NCBI GenBank assembly: GCA_963971535.1 | Contig: OZ020594.1 | Location: 113,061,974-113,125,973 of the forward strand | Length of the DNA: 64,000 bases | Direction: 5' to 3' | Source: Notolepis coatsorum | Lineage: Eukaryota > Chordata > Actinopteri > Aulopiformes > Paralepididae | Shown: positions 10,434 through 20,731 of the stretch, piece after piece | How the letters are laid out: each line of letters starts with the position of its first letter | How positions within the stretch are numbered: the first letter of the stretch is position 1 | The notes under the pieces: generated by a model | Told to the model about the DNA's origin: nothing | Databases searched by the model: none | Seen by the model: the letters and a program-made list of their open reading frames with translations, nothing else | Position numbers and translations under genes: made by a program

Positions 10434-10435
10434 AC

Positions 10436-10520
10436 TTTTACCAACGGATTTCCAGTTCTGCGATCTGATTGGCCACTGATCTTTCTGGTTGTGTGACGCC
10501 TGTTTCTATCATCGGTTAAG
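10436..10520 (-). repeat. Left arm of repeat split by BEL-1
   Basis: The complement of 10440-10512 matches 19853-19955 on the other side of BEL-1: AACAGGCGTCAC, then CAGTGGCCAATC, GATCGCAGAAC and GGAAATCCGTTGGTAAAA in the same order. The two flanks are therefore inverted copies of one another, as if BEL-1 landed inside a long terminal-inverted-repeat element. Confidence 0.65.
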
Positions 10521-11919
10521 TGTAACTGAGGGGTACAATTCCCTGACTGTATTGTTAGATATGATATTTAATACCACTACCTCTTGTACTTTAACTTCTG
10601 GCCATCCAGTACATGATATAAGTATGATGAACACTTTCCCACCTGATGAAACGAATCCACACAAATGTACCAAATCGAAGGTTTAATATAGCAAAAGGTA
10701 TATACAACATTCACTTAATTACATTTATGATTTGAAATATGCACTTTTATGGCAAATGAGTATTCGTAGGTAAATCAACATTGAATGTCCAATCTCTGGT
10801 TACGCAGGGAGTAAGTATACAACCTGGAATATTTAGGAAACGATAGCGATGGTACTTAAATGATTATAGCTGGATACACTAAAGGGGGGGGGGGGGGTCC
10901 CGCTGGTTGTAAGACAGTAGGAGGGGGGGGGGTTAGAGAAGCCGCTGGCGGTATCCCATCTGGCCGACGGTTTCTTGGGAGAATTCAAAGTTTTGAACAC
11001 GGTGCCCACAGAACCTCGGTCCGCAGACGAACACAGCTGGACCCTCTGGTGGACAGTAGCTGCCGGTCCACAACGGAGAGACGTGAGGCGACCTCACTGG
11101 TGTAGAGCGCCGTCTCACCTGGAGTCCTCTCCGGGGGGTAGTTCCAACACTCCGCAGTGTTGGCCTTTATCCATGGAATAATCAAAGCACCCAAAGCATA
11201 ATCCAAGCTGTGGAAGGCTCGCCGTCGTCCGGGTAGAGTAATCCAATATACAGGTCCAGTCGCCCTGGCCCGGAGCTCCTCGGATGCAAGCACCACTAGG
11301 GGTCTGCCCAGCCTGGTTAAGCGTCCAGATAACGTCAGGAACGATGGGGGTACTGATAACTTTAGAACTCTAACTGAACGATGCACCATACATAAATAGA
11401 CTATTATTAGCTTAATAGAATACGTCCAACTCGACGGTATAGTGCCAAACTATGACTATTCAACTATTAATCTACACGATATCTCAATGCCTATTCTGAG
11501 GCCAAGTAGGCCTTACTACACCACACGTGCGTCGTGGGGAGGCTTCGCGTCTGTCACTCTGTTGGAGGGTAAAGAACTGGACTAAAAGAAAGTTCTACTT
11601 TACTTGCGCCATATATATATGCGCTATGAACAAATAGGACCATTCGTATTTCGCCCGACATATTCCTGCGCGGAACCGGGGCTTGCCACGACATGTTGGG
11701 CGGCACGATTGAACTTGGACCTAGGGGTATGGCAACCTGGCGCCAGGTTCTCGTCCAATGGTAGAATGAAACTATTATGGGCTGTTTAGTAGACTAAAGG
11801 GATATTCAGTGCATATTGTACAAGGAATATACAGGGGATATCAAACGATATACAAATACAATTAAATATATATATATAAATAAATATATATATTCGGTTT
11901 AATCTGATCCTTCACAACA
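10521..11919 (-). repeat. BEL-1 3' LTR (low-coordinate copy)
   Basis: 1399 bp. In element orientation it runs TGTTGTGAAGG ... CCCTCAGTTACA, with standard TG...CA ends. It contains a long G run (plus strand, about 10885) and a TA-rich segment near 11868-11890. It is nearly identical to 18281-19674. Open frames inside LTRs are not genes. Confidence 0.95.
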
Positions 11920-11931
11920 GCCGCCCCCTAA
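11920..11931 (-). other. BEL-1 polypurine tract
   Basis: On the minus strand, AGGGGGCGGC directly abuts the 3' LTR. This is the expected position and composition of the plus-strand primer. Confidence 0.7.
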
Positions 11932-12012
11932 TTAGTCCCACCTAATTAGCTAAGCAGAGACAGATTAACCGCACTGTCTACCACTCAAGGTCCGCTGTAA
12001 GGGTCAGTCAAC

Positions 12013-12212
12013 TCACAAAGTCATGGGGTCATGGTCATCATCGATAGTATCTGGGAGTTGGGGCAGTTCTATGAGCCTCGCCACGGGACGTGTGTAAGTG
12101 CGCCCTTGGACGAGTACTTCAGCTGCTCGGACCTTGCCATCGGCACCGGTGATCACTTTGCTTACGCGGCCAGCCGGCCACATAGCTCTGGGTAGTGACT
12201 GGTCAATAATCA
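12013..12212 (-). CDS. BEL-1 integrase C-terminal segment (out of frame)
   Basis: It encodes LPRAMWPAGRVSKVITGADG and RTYTRPVARLIELP, the C-terminal domain typical of BEL/Pao integrases (DUF5641-like), and ends at a stop at 12013. It is separated from the integrase core by a 7-bp deletion at about 12213. BEL-2 has the seven bases, so the loss is specific to this copy. The open frame extends up to 12300 in the wrong frame and should not be read as protein. Confidence 0.8.
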
Positions 12213-14054
12213 TGTTCCTTCTGTCAAATTGTCTCTCTCTTTTACCCACTTCTGGCGGGTCTGTAGAGACGGTAGGTAGTGAAGTAGGAAGCTGCTCCAA
12301 AACTTGTCAGCTAGTACTTGGCTGTACCTCCACATTCTTCGGCCGTTCGCTTCTTCAGGCCTGTACATTGTCTGGGGTAGCGCGGGGTCCAGCCGCCCCA
12401 TTAGGAGTGTGTTGGGGGTGACTGGGTCGACATCTGCTACATCACTGGAGACGTAACCGAGGGGCTTTGAGTTCAATACTCCCTCGATCTCCGTGAGGAC
12501 TGTCATTAGGACTTCCTCCGCCACAGTCTGGGCCCCAAGTACGGCGTACAGGGCTGTCTTTATAGAACGTACTTCTCGTTCCCAGGTTCCACCGAAGTGG
12601 GGTGCGTTCGGGGGATTAAACTGGAAGTCAATCTGGGATGGAGCGAGGTGGGTCTTAAGTTCTGGGCCCATAGCTTGGAAGCTCTCTCTCAGCTCTCTTT
12701 CTCCGCCTTTGAAGTTGGTCCCGTGATCAGACAACAATGTAGACGGTTTTCCTTTCCGTGATGTGAATCTTCGGAAGGCCATAAGGAATGAGTCTGTGCT
12801 CATGGTCGGAAGGAGCTCGATATGTATCGCTCTGGTGGTCATGCATTTGAATACAATACCCCACCGCTTCTCGGTGCCTCTTCCTCTCTTTATATACAAC
12901 GGGCCAAAGCAGTCCATGCCTGTGGAGTGGAATGGCTTGTCGCCGATTCGGAGGCGACAGGGGGGTAAGTCAGCCATCCGTGGTATGCTGGGCTGCGCGC
13001 GCCACTTACGGCAGTCTAGACAGGTTCGCTGGAAGCGCCGTACTGCTTCTCTCCCTTGCAATATCCAATAACGACGTCTGATCTCCGCGAAGACTCTCTC
13101 TGCTCCTGCGTGGTGTACATCCTCGTCGTATTTCTTTATGATCAGCTCTGTGACCTTGTGTCGGCTGTTCAAGACGATCGGGTACTTAATATCATCCGGT
13201 AGATCGGGGGCTCTCCGCAGGCGACCACCCACTCTGATGAGATTATGGGTGTCACTCTCTGGTGCCAGGTGAATCAGTCTGCTGTCTGATGGGACGGGGT
13301 TTCCTCCCTGTAGACAGTCTAGCTCATCGGGGAACGAGTCTCTCTGGGCTCGTTGTAGTAGAAGAAGTTCTGCTTCTTCGTAGTCAGCTGCTGACATGTC
13401 AGTGGTGGACTGAATCTCTGGGTGGTGCCGCAGGAATGTTCTTTGTTGCGCACTCTCTAGGGTAATGCAGTCATCTATGTTGGGGTCTGTGGAGGCGACA
13501 GTGCTCAGTCCACAGAACATAGGTTTCTTGTTCTCAGCCTCCTCGTTACTTGCTTCCCGCGGGATGGGCGTAGGCCACTCTCCTTCCGGGAGCTTGAGGA
13601 ATTCTGGTCCGTCACTGTAGATGTTGCGACGGGTTAGGTCATCCAGAGACATTCCCCGGGTGATGACGTCAGCTGGGTTGTGTTTGGTGTCCACATACCG
13701 CCAGCTCGCTTCTTCTGTTAACTCTTGAATCTCGGTGACTCTGACTCCCACGAAGACTTTGTATCTGCATGAATCAGACTTGATCCATGTGAGTACTGTC
13801 ATGGAATCTGACCACAAGATTGTTCTGTGCACCGGAATGGTGAGTTCACGTTGGATTAACGTGGCTAGGTGCGCTCCTGCTAGGGCTGCGCAGAGCTCTA
13901 GACGTGGGATAGATTGTTGCTTACGTGGGGCTATTCTTGAGCGGGCCAGGATGAAAGCAGTGTGTATCTTTCCTCCCTTCTCTTGGGCACGCAGGTAGGC
14001 CACCGATCCGTAGGCTACTTCGGAGGCGTCGCTGAAGACGTGTAGATCAATCTC
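12210..14054 (-). CDS. BEL-1 RNase H and integrase
   Basis: This continues the gag-pol frame after the TGA at 14055-14057. RNase H: VFSDASEVAYGSVAYL, PRLELCAALAGAHLA, TILWSDSMTVLTWI and VDTKHNPADVITRG. Integrase: an H2C2 region ending FQRTCLDCRKWRAQPS, then the DDE core with D in TGMDCFGPL, D in LLSDHGTNF and E in GGTWEREVRS. All catalytic residues are present. The frame closes early at 12210, because of the 7-bp deletion, just after QKWVKERDNLTEGT. The enzyme would copy element RNA to DNA and insert it, but it cannot be made as one protein from this copy. Confidence 0.9.
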   Translation of the reverse strand, partial: EIDLHVFSDASEVAYGSVAYLRAQEKGGKIHTAFILARSRIAPRKQQSIPRLELCAALAGAHLATLIQRELTIPVHRTILWSDSMTVLTWIKSDSCRYKVFVGVRVTEIQELTEEASWRYVDTKHNPADVITRGMSLDDLTRRNIYSDGPEFLKLPEGEWPTPIPREASNEEAENKKPMFCGLSTVASTDPNIDDCITLESAQQRTFLRHHPEIQSTTDMSAADYEEAELLLLQRAQRDSFPDELDCLQGGNPVPSDSRLIHLAPESDTHNLIRVGGRLRRAPDLPDDIKYPIVLNSRHKVTELIIKKYDEDVHHAGAERVFAEIRRRYWILQGREAVRRFQRTCLDCRKWRAQPSIPRMADLPPCRLRIGDKPFHSTGMDCFGPLYIKRGRGTEKRWGIVFKCMTTRAIHIELLPTMSTDSFLMAFRRFTSRKGKPSTLLSDHGTNFKGGERELRESFQAMGPELKTHLAPSQIDFQFNPPNAPHFGGTWEREVRSIKTALYAVLGAQTVAEEVLMTVLTEIEGVLNSKPLGYVSSDVADVDPVTPNTLLMGRLDPALPQTMYRPEEANGRRMWRYSQVLADKFWSSFLLHYLPSLQTRQKWVKERDNLTEGT

Positions 14055-17000
14055 TCATGTCTCTGGCCTCACTGTGGATGGGAAGTAGCTGCGGCGTATA
14101 TTGACGCATGGGAGTGAGCGGAGTTCCGTCTCCCACTCTCTCCATGTTGAGGCAAGGTGTGCGGGTATTGGGTCGTCCCAGCCCTGGTCCTTGTCCCATA
14201 GTGCTCGTACAATCATCTTTGCCCTGGTGGTGTAAGGTAGAATACATCCCAACGGGTCATATTGTCTGGCGAGTGTTCTGTACACACTCCGTCTGGTGGT
14301 CGGTATCGCCGTCGACCTTCCCTGCTCTGGAGCCAAGGGTTCGTGTCTATAGTGGAGCGAGTCTGTTTTGAAGCGCCAGACTAGTCCTAGTGTCATTTCT
14401 TGGGCTTCTCCCGGGATTGTCGCCATCCAGGTCTCGCTGCTGGCAGCCTTGTCCGCGGGGGAGAGGCTGCGCAATACGTGCGGGTCACTGCTGGCCCACT
14501 GCCTGAGATCAAAGCCGCCTTTGATCAGGGAGGCGCGTAACTTGATTAGGAGAGCCTCGGCTTCTTCTTGAGTCGAAACGCTTTGTAAACGGTTGTCCAC
14601 GTAGAAACTGTTCTTCACACTGTGTTGGACCTCTTCATCTGCTGCTGGGTCCTCTGTGACGTGTTTCTGTAGTGCAAATGTAGCACAGCACGGGCTGCAT
14701 GTGGTTCCAAAGGGGAGTACTTCCCACTGGTAGATGGCTGGGTTCTCATCTCCGGTCCTCTCTCTCCATAGGAACCGCAGCAGAGGCTTGTCCTCCTCTA
14801 CTAGTCTCACCTGCAAGAACATCCCTTTGATATCCCCGCTGATAGCCACCTTGTCCTGGCGGAAGCGCAGTAACACGCCTAGTAGGGAGGGGCCGAGTGT
14901 GGGGCCGGGCAAGAGCTCTTTATTCAGATTTTGGGATCCGATCTGGTAGCTGCAGTTAAACACAATGCGATCCTTGCCGTTGTGATGGACCTTGTGATGC
15001 GGCACGTACCATGATTCGGTCGTCTGATCGGCCTCTTTAATGTCAATCTTTGTTACGTGTCCCGCTGTGATTAGCTTCTCAATCTCAGCGCGGTACACAC
15101 TCTCTTGAGCGGGGTCTTTGGCTAGGCGCCGCTCCGTGTTCAATAGATAGCGCTCTGTGGCATCTTTCTTTGCGTGAAAGGTGGGCATTCCCTCTCGCCT
15201 CAGGAGTGGAGTTGCGTATCTCATCACTCCGCCGACTGTGACTCTCTTTGTCCCCTGCTCGAGTAGGTTGATGGCGTAAATGTCTTCTTTAGAGCGAATA
15301 TCTTTCTTTTCGTTCTTAAAGGGCATTGTCTCTAGGGTCCATAGCCTCTCGACATGCTGCAGGAGAGTGGTGTCTTCTTCTGTCGTTCTGGAGTGGAGGC
15401 AGCTAGTGGCTGCTGTTCGGTTGAGAGATTTAGCGAGGGGGCCTTGTAGGGTCCACCCTAGGCGGGTCTCGACTGCTGCAGGACAGCCTCGGGGGCCTGT
15501 ATGGACCCGGTCAATCGGGACTATGAGTTCTGCATGGTCGGAGCCTATCAGCAGGGTCGGGGTAGCGCCGTCTATGAGCGGGATAGGTAATTGGCGCAGG
15601 TGCACATATTTATCCATCAACTTGGTGACAGGGTAGGTGTACTGCGATAGTCCTATTTCTTGGCTGGTGAAAGCATTTGTAATCTTGTACCGTCGCTCTG
15701 GCTGCCCGTTTGCTGCGATAGTGAAGGAGACATTCTCGCCCTTTATCGTCTTTAAATCTCTTCTTATTGTCCGAATCGTCATTTCGTTCTTGCTCCCCCG
15801 CAGTCCCAGCTGGGCCGCAGCGGACGCGAGCAGAAGGGTCTTCTCTGACCCGTCGTCAAGGACGGTGTAAGTGTCCATGACTTTATCTTGGTAGCTCAAT
15901 GTCACACGGACTACCTTTAAGAGCACTTGGGCGCCGCTGCTGCTGGCGGGGTCAATGTACATGACACTTGCCTTGGTGCCGCTCCGTGGTGCTGGTGGAG
16001 GCTGTCTTCTGTTACTATCGTGTAGTATATCTAGATGGGCTCCATCGCACCGGCTGCACCTTTTCTTTAGGCGGCATTCGGCTGCCATGTGGGGCCGCGC
16101 ACATCGATAACAGCGCCGGTTGGACTTTATCCATTGACTCACTTCTTCTGCATTCATCTTTGTGAATAGGTCACATTGTGACAGCCAGTGTTCTTTCTCA
16201 CAGTAGGGACACGCTATCTTCCACTTCTCTTTTCTCGAGGGGGTGCTGTGACTCTTACTGCTCGGTACTGACTCTGATTGGTGCATGACAGTCACCGATC
16301 TTCTTCCATCATTTATTCTCCTGGGTCCCTCTCTGGAGCTTGGCGTGCTCCGCCCGAATGTATCTAGTCGTAAGCTGCTGACTTCTCTCGCCAGGAAGTC
16401 GGCTAGATCAAGGAGGGATGGCTCGGGGCCGTTGGGATCCCGGTAATCTCTCTGCCGCCTAAAGCGCTCCTGTCTTGCGGGTGGCAGCTTCTCCAAAATC
16501 CTCTCGACGTTAGAGTTGGCGTATAGCTCATGCATGCCCTTCTCCCGTTGCGCTCCCAGCATCCCTACCAGGGACTGCACTTTGATTGAGAGGTCGTCTA
16601 GTGAGCGATTGTCTGTGGCGGGGGGTAGGTGATCAATATGCCTTATCTCTTGGATTACGTAATCCCATATACGTCCATATCTCTGGTCCAGCGCCGCTAG
16701 GGCCGCTGTGTATGGTGTCGAAGAGGTGGCATAGGCTAGCGCTATATTGTGCGCTCGCGGTACTTTCAGGTGCTTCAGTAATATTGCATACTTGTGGCGT
16801 TCATCAGCGACATCCACCATCATTGTCTCTAAGCACATCCGGAGCTCCGTGTACTGTGCTCGACTCTCATAGGCGAAGTCTGGAAATGACGGCGTGGCAA
16901 TGTATGACGCCGTGGATGGCTGATACATCGGCGAGCGTTGGGGGAGAGACCTCCTGGGCGAGTCCCCTCTTGCGCCTCGCTGTGGGCTGGTACTGACAGG

Positions 17001-18212
17001 GTACCATGGCCCGCTGGTCCAGGTGCTGTTCCTCGGGGCTGGTCGTGCGTCGTGCTCACCCGTGAATAGAGTCGGGGGTCTGTAGCGCAGCGCCGCGGGG
17101 GTATAGCCTGGACTGTATGGGACCTCCTGGTCCGGTGGAGTACTGTGCTGTCGTCGGGCTTGGTTCTCCTCCTCTCCCTCTTCTTCCTCTATCAGATCTT
17201 CCAGATCCTGTAATCGTTTATTTAGCTTCTCCGCAGTGTATGCCGCTCCTTCCTTGTAGCTGGGTCTCGCTTGGACCGGTCTGTGAAGGGGGTCTGCGGG
17301 GGGTATAGGCTCGGTCTGTTGGTCAAGTTCAGGGTCGCTTGCTCGTTGAGGAGACGCTGCCCTTGACTGTTGTCTCGACGAGTTCCTTGAACCCCTGGCG
17401 GAGGGGGAGGGTGTTGCCTTGCGGATCAGCTGCTCCATTAGCTGCGCTTGTAACTTGTCGCGCTCGACTTCGCGCTTGGTGAGATCTGCTTCTTTTTGGG
17501 CACCGGCAGCGGCGCGCTGGGCGTCGGCCCGGTCTCTTGCCATATTCTCTTCTGTCTGAAGGCGTCTTATCTCCAGGCGTGTGCGCTCTTCTTCGCTCCG
17601 TTGTTGCGCTTGGAGTTGTTCGCGCTCGCTAAGCGCCTGTGCTTGGAGACTGTCTCTTTCAATGGTAAAATGTTCGCGCTCGCTAAGCGTCTGCGCTTGG
17701 AGTCGATCGCGTTCGGTAGAGGCTGTCAGGCTGACGAGTAACGCCTGTTGTAGCATCCTCTCCGCTTCGCTGGGGGAAGGCGGTTGTGGAGGTGAGCCGC
17801 TCCTGCGTGAGCCGCTCCTGGGGGTACTCGTTGGGGAGTCCTGGAGCTCTATTTCCTCGGCGCTCTCCTCCTCTTCTTCCGTGCAGAGTTCTCTCTCTGT
17901 AGGGTTGTCTTCCTCCCGGGGCTGGTCGGGGACTACTTCTTGGGTAGTGGCGGGGGGTAAAGGCATGTCCGCTCCCTCCTGGTCCCCACCGTGAGCTTGG
18001 TCAGTTACATTAGGACCTACTAGGGCCTCTGTGGTCGGGGAAACCTGGTCGTTAAGGTCAGACATAATTTTACTTTCTACTTTTACCGCGTTTACCGTTT
18101 GTCGAAGGCTAGGTAGTTGACTGACAGTGTAAGCCTCTAAGTACTGAGGTGTCTGTCGTCTGCGCCGCGGGCGTTCTAGGTTAGGAGGATCGTTTCGTGG
18201 AGTGTTCATCAT
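14055..18212 (-). CDS. BEL-1 gag, protease and reverse transcriptase
   Basis: The open frame runs from a GTG at 18236; the first in-frame ATG is at 18212, taken as start. Counting from the GTG: E/R/Q-rich coiled coil 160-275; DUF1759-like BEL gag region about 455-620; zinc knuckles CPYCEKEHWLSQC (676-688) and CYRCARPHMAAEC plus CSRCDGAHLDILH (709-739); protease VLDDGSEKTLLL near 792, with DDG where D-S/T-G is usual; RT from about 1060 with SGDIKGMFLQVRL and LPFGTTCSPCCATFAL. The catalytic box reads YVDN (1212-1215), not YVDD. The frame ends at a TGA at 14055 where BEL-2 has a Cys codon, so it is a nonsense mutation. Confidence 0.92.
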   Translation of the reverse strand: MMNTPRNDPPNLERPRRRRQTPQYLEAYTVSQLPSLRQTVNAVKVESKIMSDLNDQVSPTTEALVGPNVTDQAHGGDQEGADMPLPPATTQEVVPDQPREEDNPTERELCTEEEEESAEEIELQDSPTSTPRSGSRRSGSPPQPPSPSEAERMLQQALLVSLTASTERDRLQAQTLSEREHFTIERDSLQAQALSEREQLQAQQRSEEERTRLEIRRLQTEENMARDRADAQRAAAGAQKEADLTKREVERDKLQAQLMEQLIRKATPSPSARGSRNSSRQQSRAASPQRASDPELDQQTEPIPPADPLHRPVQARPSYKEGAAYTAEKLNKRLQDLEDLIEEEEGEEENQARRQHSTPPDQEVPYSPGYTPAALRYRPPTLFTGEHDARPAPRNSTWTSGPWYPVSTSPQRGARGDSPRRSLPQRSPMYQPSTASYIATPSFPDFAYESRAQYTELRMCLETMMVDVADERHKYAILLKHLKVPRAHNIALAYATSSTPYTAALAALDQRYGRIWDYVIQEIRHIDHLPPATDNRSLDDLSIKVQSLVGMLGAQREKGMHELYANSNVERILEKLPPARQERFRRQRDYRDPNGPEPSLLDLADFLAREVSSLRLDTFGRSTPSSREGPRRINDGRRSVTVMHQSESVPSSKSHSTPSRKEKWKIACPYCEKEHWLSQCDLFTKMNAEEVSQWIKSNRRCYRCARPHMAAECRLKKRCSRCDGAHLDILHDSNRRQPPPAPRSGTKASVMYIDPASSSGAQVLLKVVRVTLSYQDKVMDTYTVLDDGSEKTLLLASAAAQLGLRGSKNEMTIRTIRRDLKTIKGENVSFTIAANGQPERRYKITNAFTSQEIGLSQYTYPVTKLMDKYVHLRQLPIPLIDGATPTLLIGSDHAELIVPIDRVHTGPRGCPAAVETRLGWTLQGPLAKSLNRTAATSCLHSRTTEEDTTLLQHVERLWTLETMPFKNEKKDIRSKEDIYAINLLEQGTKRVTVGGVMRYATPLLRREGMPTFHAKKDATERYLLNTERRLAKDPAQESVYRAEIEKLITAGHVTKIDIKEADQTTESWYVPHHKVHHNGKDRIVFNCSYQIGSQNLNKELLPGPTLGPSLLGVLLRFRQDKVAISGDIKGMFLQVRLVEEDKPLLRFLWRERTGDENPAIYQWEVLPFGTTCSPCCATFALQKHVTEDPAADEEVQHSVKNSFYVDNRLQSVSTQEEAEALLIKLRASLIKGGFDLRQWASSDPHVLRSLSPADKAASSETWMATIPGEAQEMTLGLVWRFKTDSLHYRHEPLAPEQGRSTAIPTTRRSVYRTLARQYDPLGCILPYTTRAKMIVRALWDKDQGWDDPIPAHLASTWREWETELRSLPCVNIRRSYFPSTVRPET

Positions 18213-18262
18213 AGGCCATTTCAATATTAATAACACTATATTAATATTACACTAGTTACCCT

Positions 18263-18278
18263 CCGGCTCGAAGGACCA
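18263..18278 (-). other. BEL-1 tRNA primer-binding site
   Basis: Two bases after the 5' LTR the minus strand reads TGGTCCTTCGAGCCGG. It begins with TGG, complementary to the CCA end of a tRNA. The same 16 bases occur in BEL-2. The tRNA is probably an Arg species, but that identity is inferred. Confidence 0.8.
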
Positions 18279-18280
18279 AT

Positions 18281-19674
18281 TGTAACTGAGGGGTACAATT
18301 CCCTGACTGTATTGTTAGATATGATATTTAATACCACTACCTCTTGTACTTTAACTTCTGGCCATCCAGTACATGATATAAGTATGATGAACACTTTCCC
18401 ACCTGATGAAACGAATCCACACAAATGTACCAAATCGAAGGTTTAATATAGCAAAAGGTATATACAACATTCACTTAATTACATTTATGATTTGAAATAT
18501 GCACTTTTATGGCAAATGAGTATTCGTAGGTAAATCAATATTGAATGTCCAATCTCTGGTTACGCAGGGAGTAAGTATACAACCTGGAATATTTAGGAAA
18601 CGATAGCGATGGTACTTAAATGATTATAGCTGGATACACTAAAGGGGGGGGGGGGGTCCCGCTGGTTGTAAGACAGTAGGAGGGGGGGGGGTTAGAGAAG
18701 CCGCTGGCGGTATCCCATCTGGCCGACGGTTTCTTGGGAGAATTCAAAGTCTTGAACACGGTGCCCACAGAACCTCGGTCCGCAGACGAACACAGCTGGA
18801 CCCTCTGGTGGACAGTAGCTGCCGGTCCACAACGGAGAGACGTGAGGCGACCTCACTGGTGTAGAGCGCCGTCTCACCTGGAGTCCTCTCCGGGGGGTAG
18901 TTCCAACACTCCGCAGTGTTGGCCTTTATCCATGGAATAATCAAAGCACCCAAAGCATAATCCAAGCCGTGGAAGGCTCGCCGTCGTCCGGGTAGAGTAA
19001 TCCAATATACAGGTCCAGTCGCCCTGGCCCGGAGCTCCTCGGATGCAAGCACCACTAGGGGTCTGCCCAGCCTGGTTAAGCGTCCAGATAACGTCAGGAA
19101 CGATGGGGGTACTGATAACTTTAGAACTCTAACTGAACGATGCACCATACATAAATAGACTATTATTAGCTTAATAGAATACGTCCAACTCGACGGTATA
19201 GTGCCAAACTATGACTATTCAACTATTAATCTACACGATATCTCAATGCCTATTCTGAGGCCAAGTAGGCCTTACTACACCACACGTGCGTCGTGGGGAG
19301 GCTTCGCGTCTGTCACTCTGTTGGAGGGTAAAGAACTGGACTAAAAGAAAGTTCTACTTTACTTGCGCCATATATATATGCGCTATGAACAAATAGTACC
19401 ATTCGTATTTCGCCCGACATATTCCTGCGCGGAACCGGGGCTTGCCACGACATGTTGGGCGGCACGATTGAACTTGGACCTAGGGGTATGGCAACCTGGC
19501 GCCAGGTTCTCGTCCAATGGTAGAATGAAACTATTATGGGCTGTTTAGTAGACTAAAGGGATATTCAGTGCATATTGTACAAGGAATATACAGGGGATAT
19601 CAAACGATATACAAATACAATTAAATATATATAAATAAATATATATATTCGGTTTAATCTGATCCTTCACAACA
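18281..19674 (-). repeat. BEL-1 5' LTR (high-coordinate copy)
   Basis: 1394 bp, the promoter-bearing LTR for the minus-strand genes. Against 10521-11919 I see single-base changes at about 18538, 18751, 18968 and 19397, a shorter G run and a 4-bp shorter AT repeat. Confidence 0.95.
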
Positions 19675-19960
19675 GTTAAGCTTAGGCACTCTTTCGAAGT
19701 TGGTTAAGGAGTTTGTCTTAGAGCAGGGCGATAGAACACCAGCCCTGATTCCAAACTCTAACCTTAACCAACTTCGAAAGAGTCGTCTAAGCTTAACCAG
19801 TGATAAACTAGGCGTTAGGTAGTTTGCAGGCTGTTCGAGGCGGAAATGGGCGCAGAAACAGGCGTCACGCGATTGGGCGCACATGTTACATGACCAGAAA
19901 CGTCAGTGGCCAATCGGATCGCAGAACGCGAACGCGGAACAGGAAATCCGTTGGTAAAAA
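19675..19960 (-). repeat. Interspersed repeat, right of BEL-1
   Basis: It contains CTTTCGAAGTTGGTTAAGG and its inverse CCTTAACCAACTTCGAAAGA (19750-19790), giving an internal hairpin. On the minus strand it resembles 27367-27570 (shared CATTTCCGC..CGAACAGCCTGCAAACTACC and TCTAACCTTAACCAACTTCG words). Its outer part is an inverted copy of 10440-10512. It is probably a DNA-transposon or foldback-type repeat; the class is not determined. Confidence 0.6.
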
Positions 19961-20731
19961 ACTAGACGCAGCCAGGTAAGCCACCTACTGGTGAGCAAAG
20001 GGAACTGCTGCCATGAACCCAACTTGGCAGGCACAATGCATAGGCAGAAATCCAAACAAATACATACAATATAACATATGGCACTTTACCAGTGAATTGA
20101 CTCTTACACATTATTTATATTACACCCACGCTCAATGAAGAAACCCAATGGCCATCACAATCCACCATGCAGATAAATAAAAAGCAACAGGAGTCAGCAT
20201 ATAACCAGGGTTATCAAGTGGGCGCCTCCCTTCACTGGTGTTTCTTCAAGTTAGGCCCACGACCTCGGGTTCAGCGGTTAGTTCCAGCCTCCCAGAACCA
20301 CCCCCATGCCAGCTCCCACTTTTCCATGATATTCACACGCCTCACCTCCCTGTTATCCTATGTCAAAAGTACAATTCCTACAATATTACACATAAAACGG
20401 CAACAACAGAGAAGAAAAGCAATACTCGTACCCTTTGGTTACGTTGGCCCCCAGCTGACATTACTTCTCAACCAAATCCACTGACATCTTATTTACCGCT
20501 TTTTTCAAGCTCCGCCCATGAATCCCCAACTCTCCCAATAATGGTGAAGCCGATCGTGCTATAAATCCTCTGCATCCTACTTCCGCCGGACAAACCCTAG
20601 CTTTACATCCTCACTGTTCAGTTTCTGCTGCCAAGTCTGCATATCTAAGCTATCACTCCCTTCCAAGCCATGTCCAGGTTGACACTTTCGGCTCACTCTT
20701 CCTTTGGTATTGATTCCTGTTGGAATCGAAC
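19961..20731. other. No gene recognised
   Basis: Moderately AT-rich, pyrimidine-leaning sequence. Short open frames at 20167-20564 lack family motifs. It has the look of LTR or repeat DNA, but no second copy or TIR was found in this window. Confidence 0.4.

Larger units (their letters stand above)
10521..19674 (-). mobile_element. BEL-1, full-length BEL/Pao LTR retrotransposon
   Basis: Total 9154 bp: two LTRs of about 1.39 kb, a tRNA primer site, gag-protease-RT-RNase H-integrase in BEL/Pao order, and a polypurine tract. It is flanked by the 6-bp duplication GTTAAG (10515-10520 and 19675-19680). The LTRs differ by about four substitutions, a 4-bp AT indel and G-run length, so insertion is recent. 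Pol carries one in-frame TGA and one 7-bp deletion, so this copy is not autonomous. BEL-2 at 41753 is a sister subfamily with the same gene content. Confidence 0.95.

Noticed and set aside
10860..11389. Frames of 61-134 codons inside the BEL LTRs (also at 18692-19148, 42135-42563 and 49854-50282)
   Set aside because: They recur only because LTRs are duplicated; LTRs are non-coding in BEL elements and no domain is seen.
12213..12300. N-terminal part of the 95-codon frame at 12013-12300
   Set aside because: It lies in the wrong frame over the integrase core; only the part after the 7-bp deletion is real.
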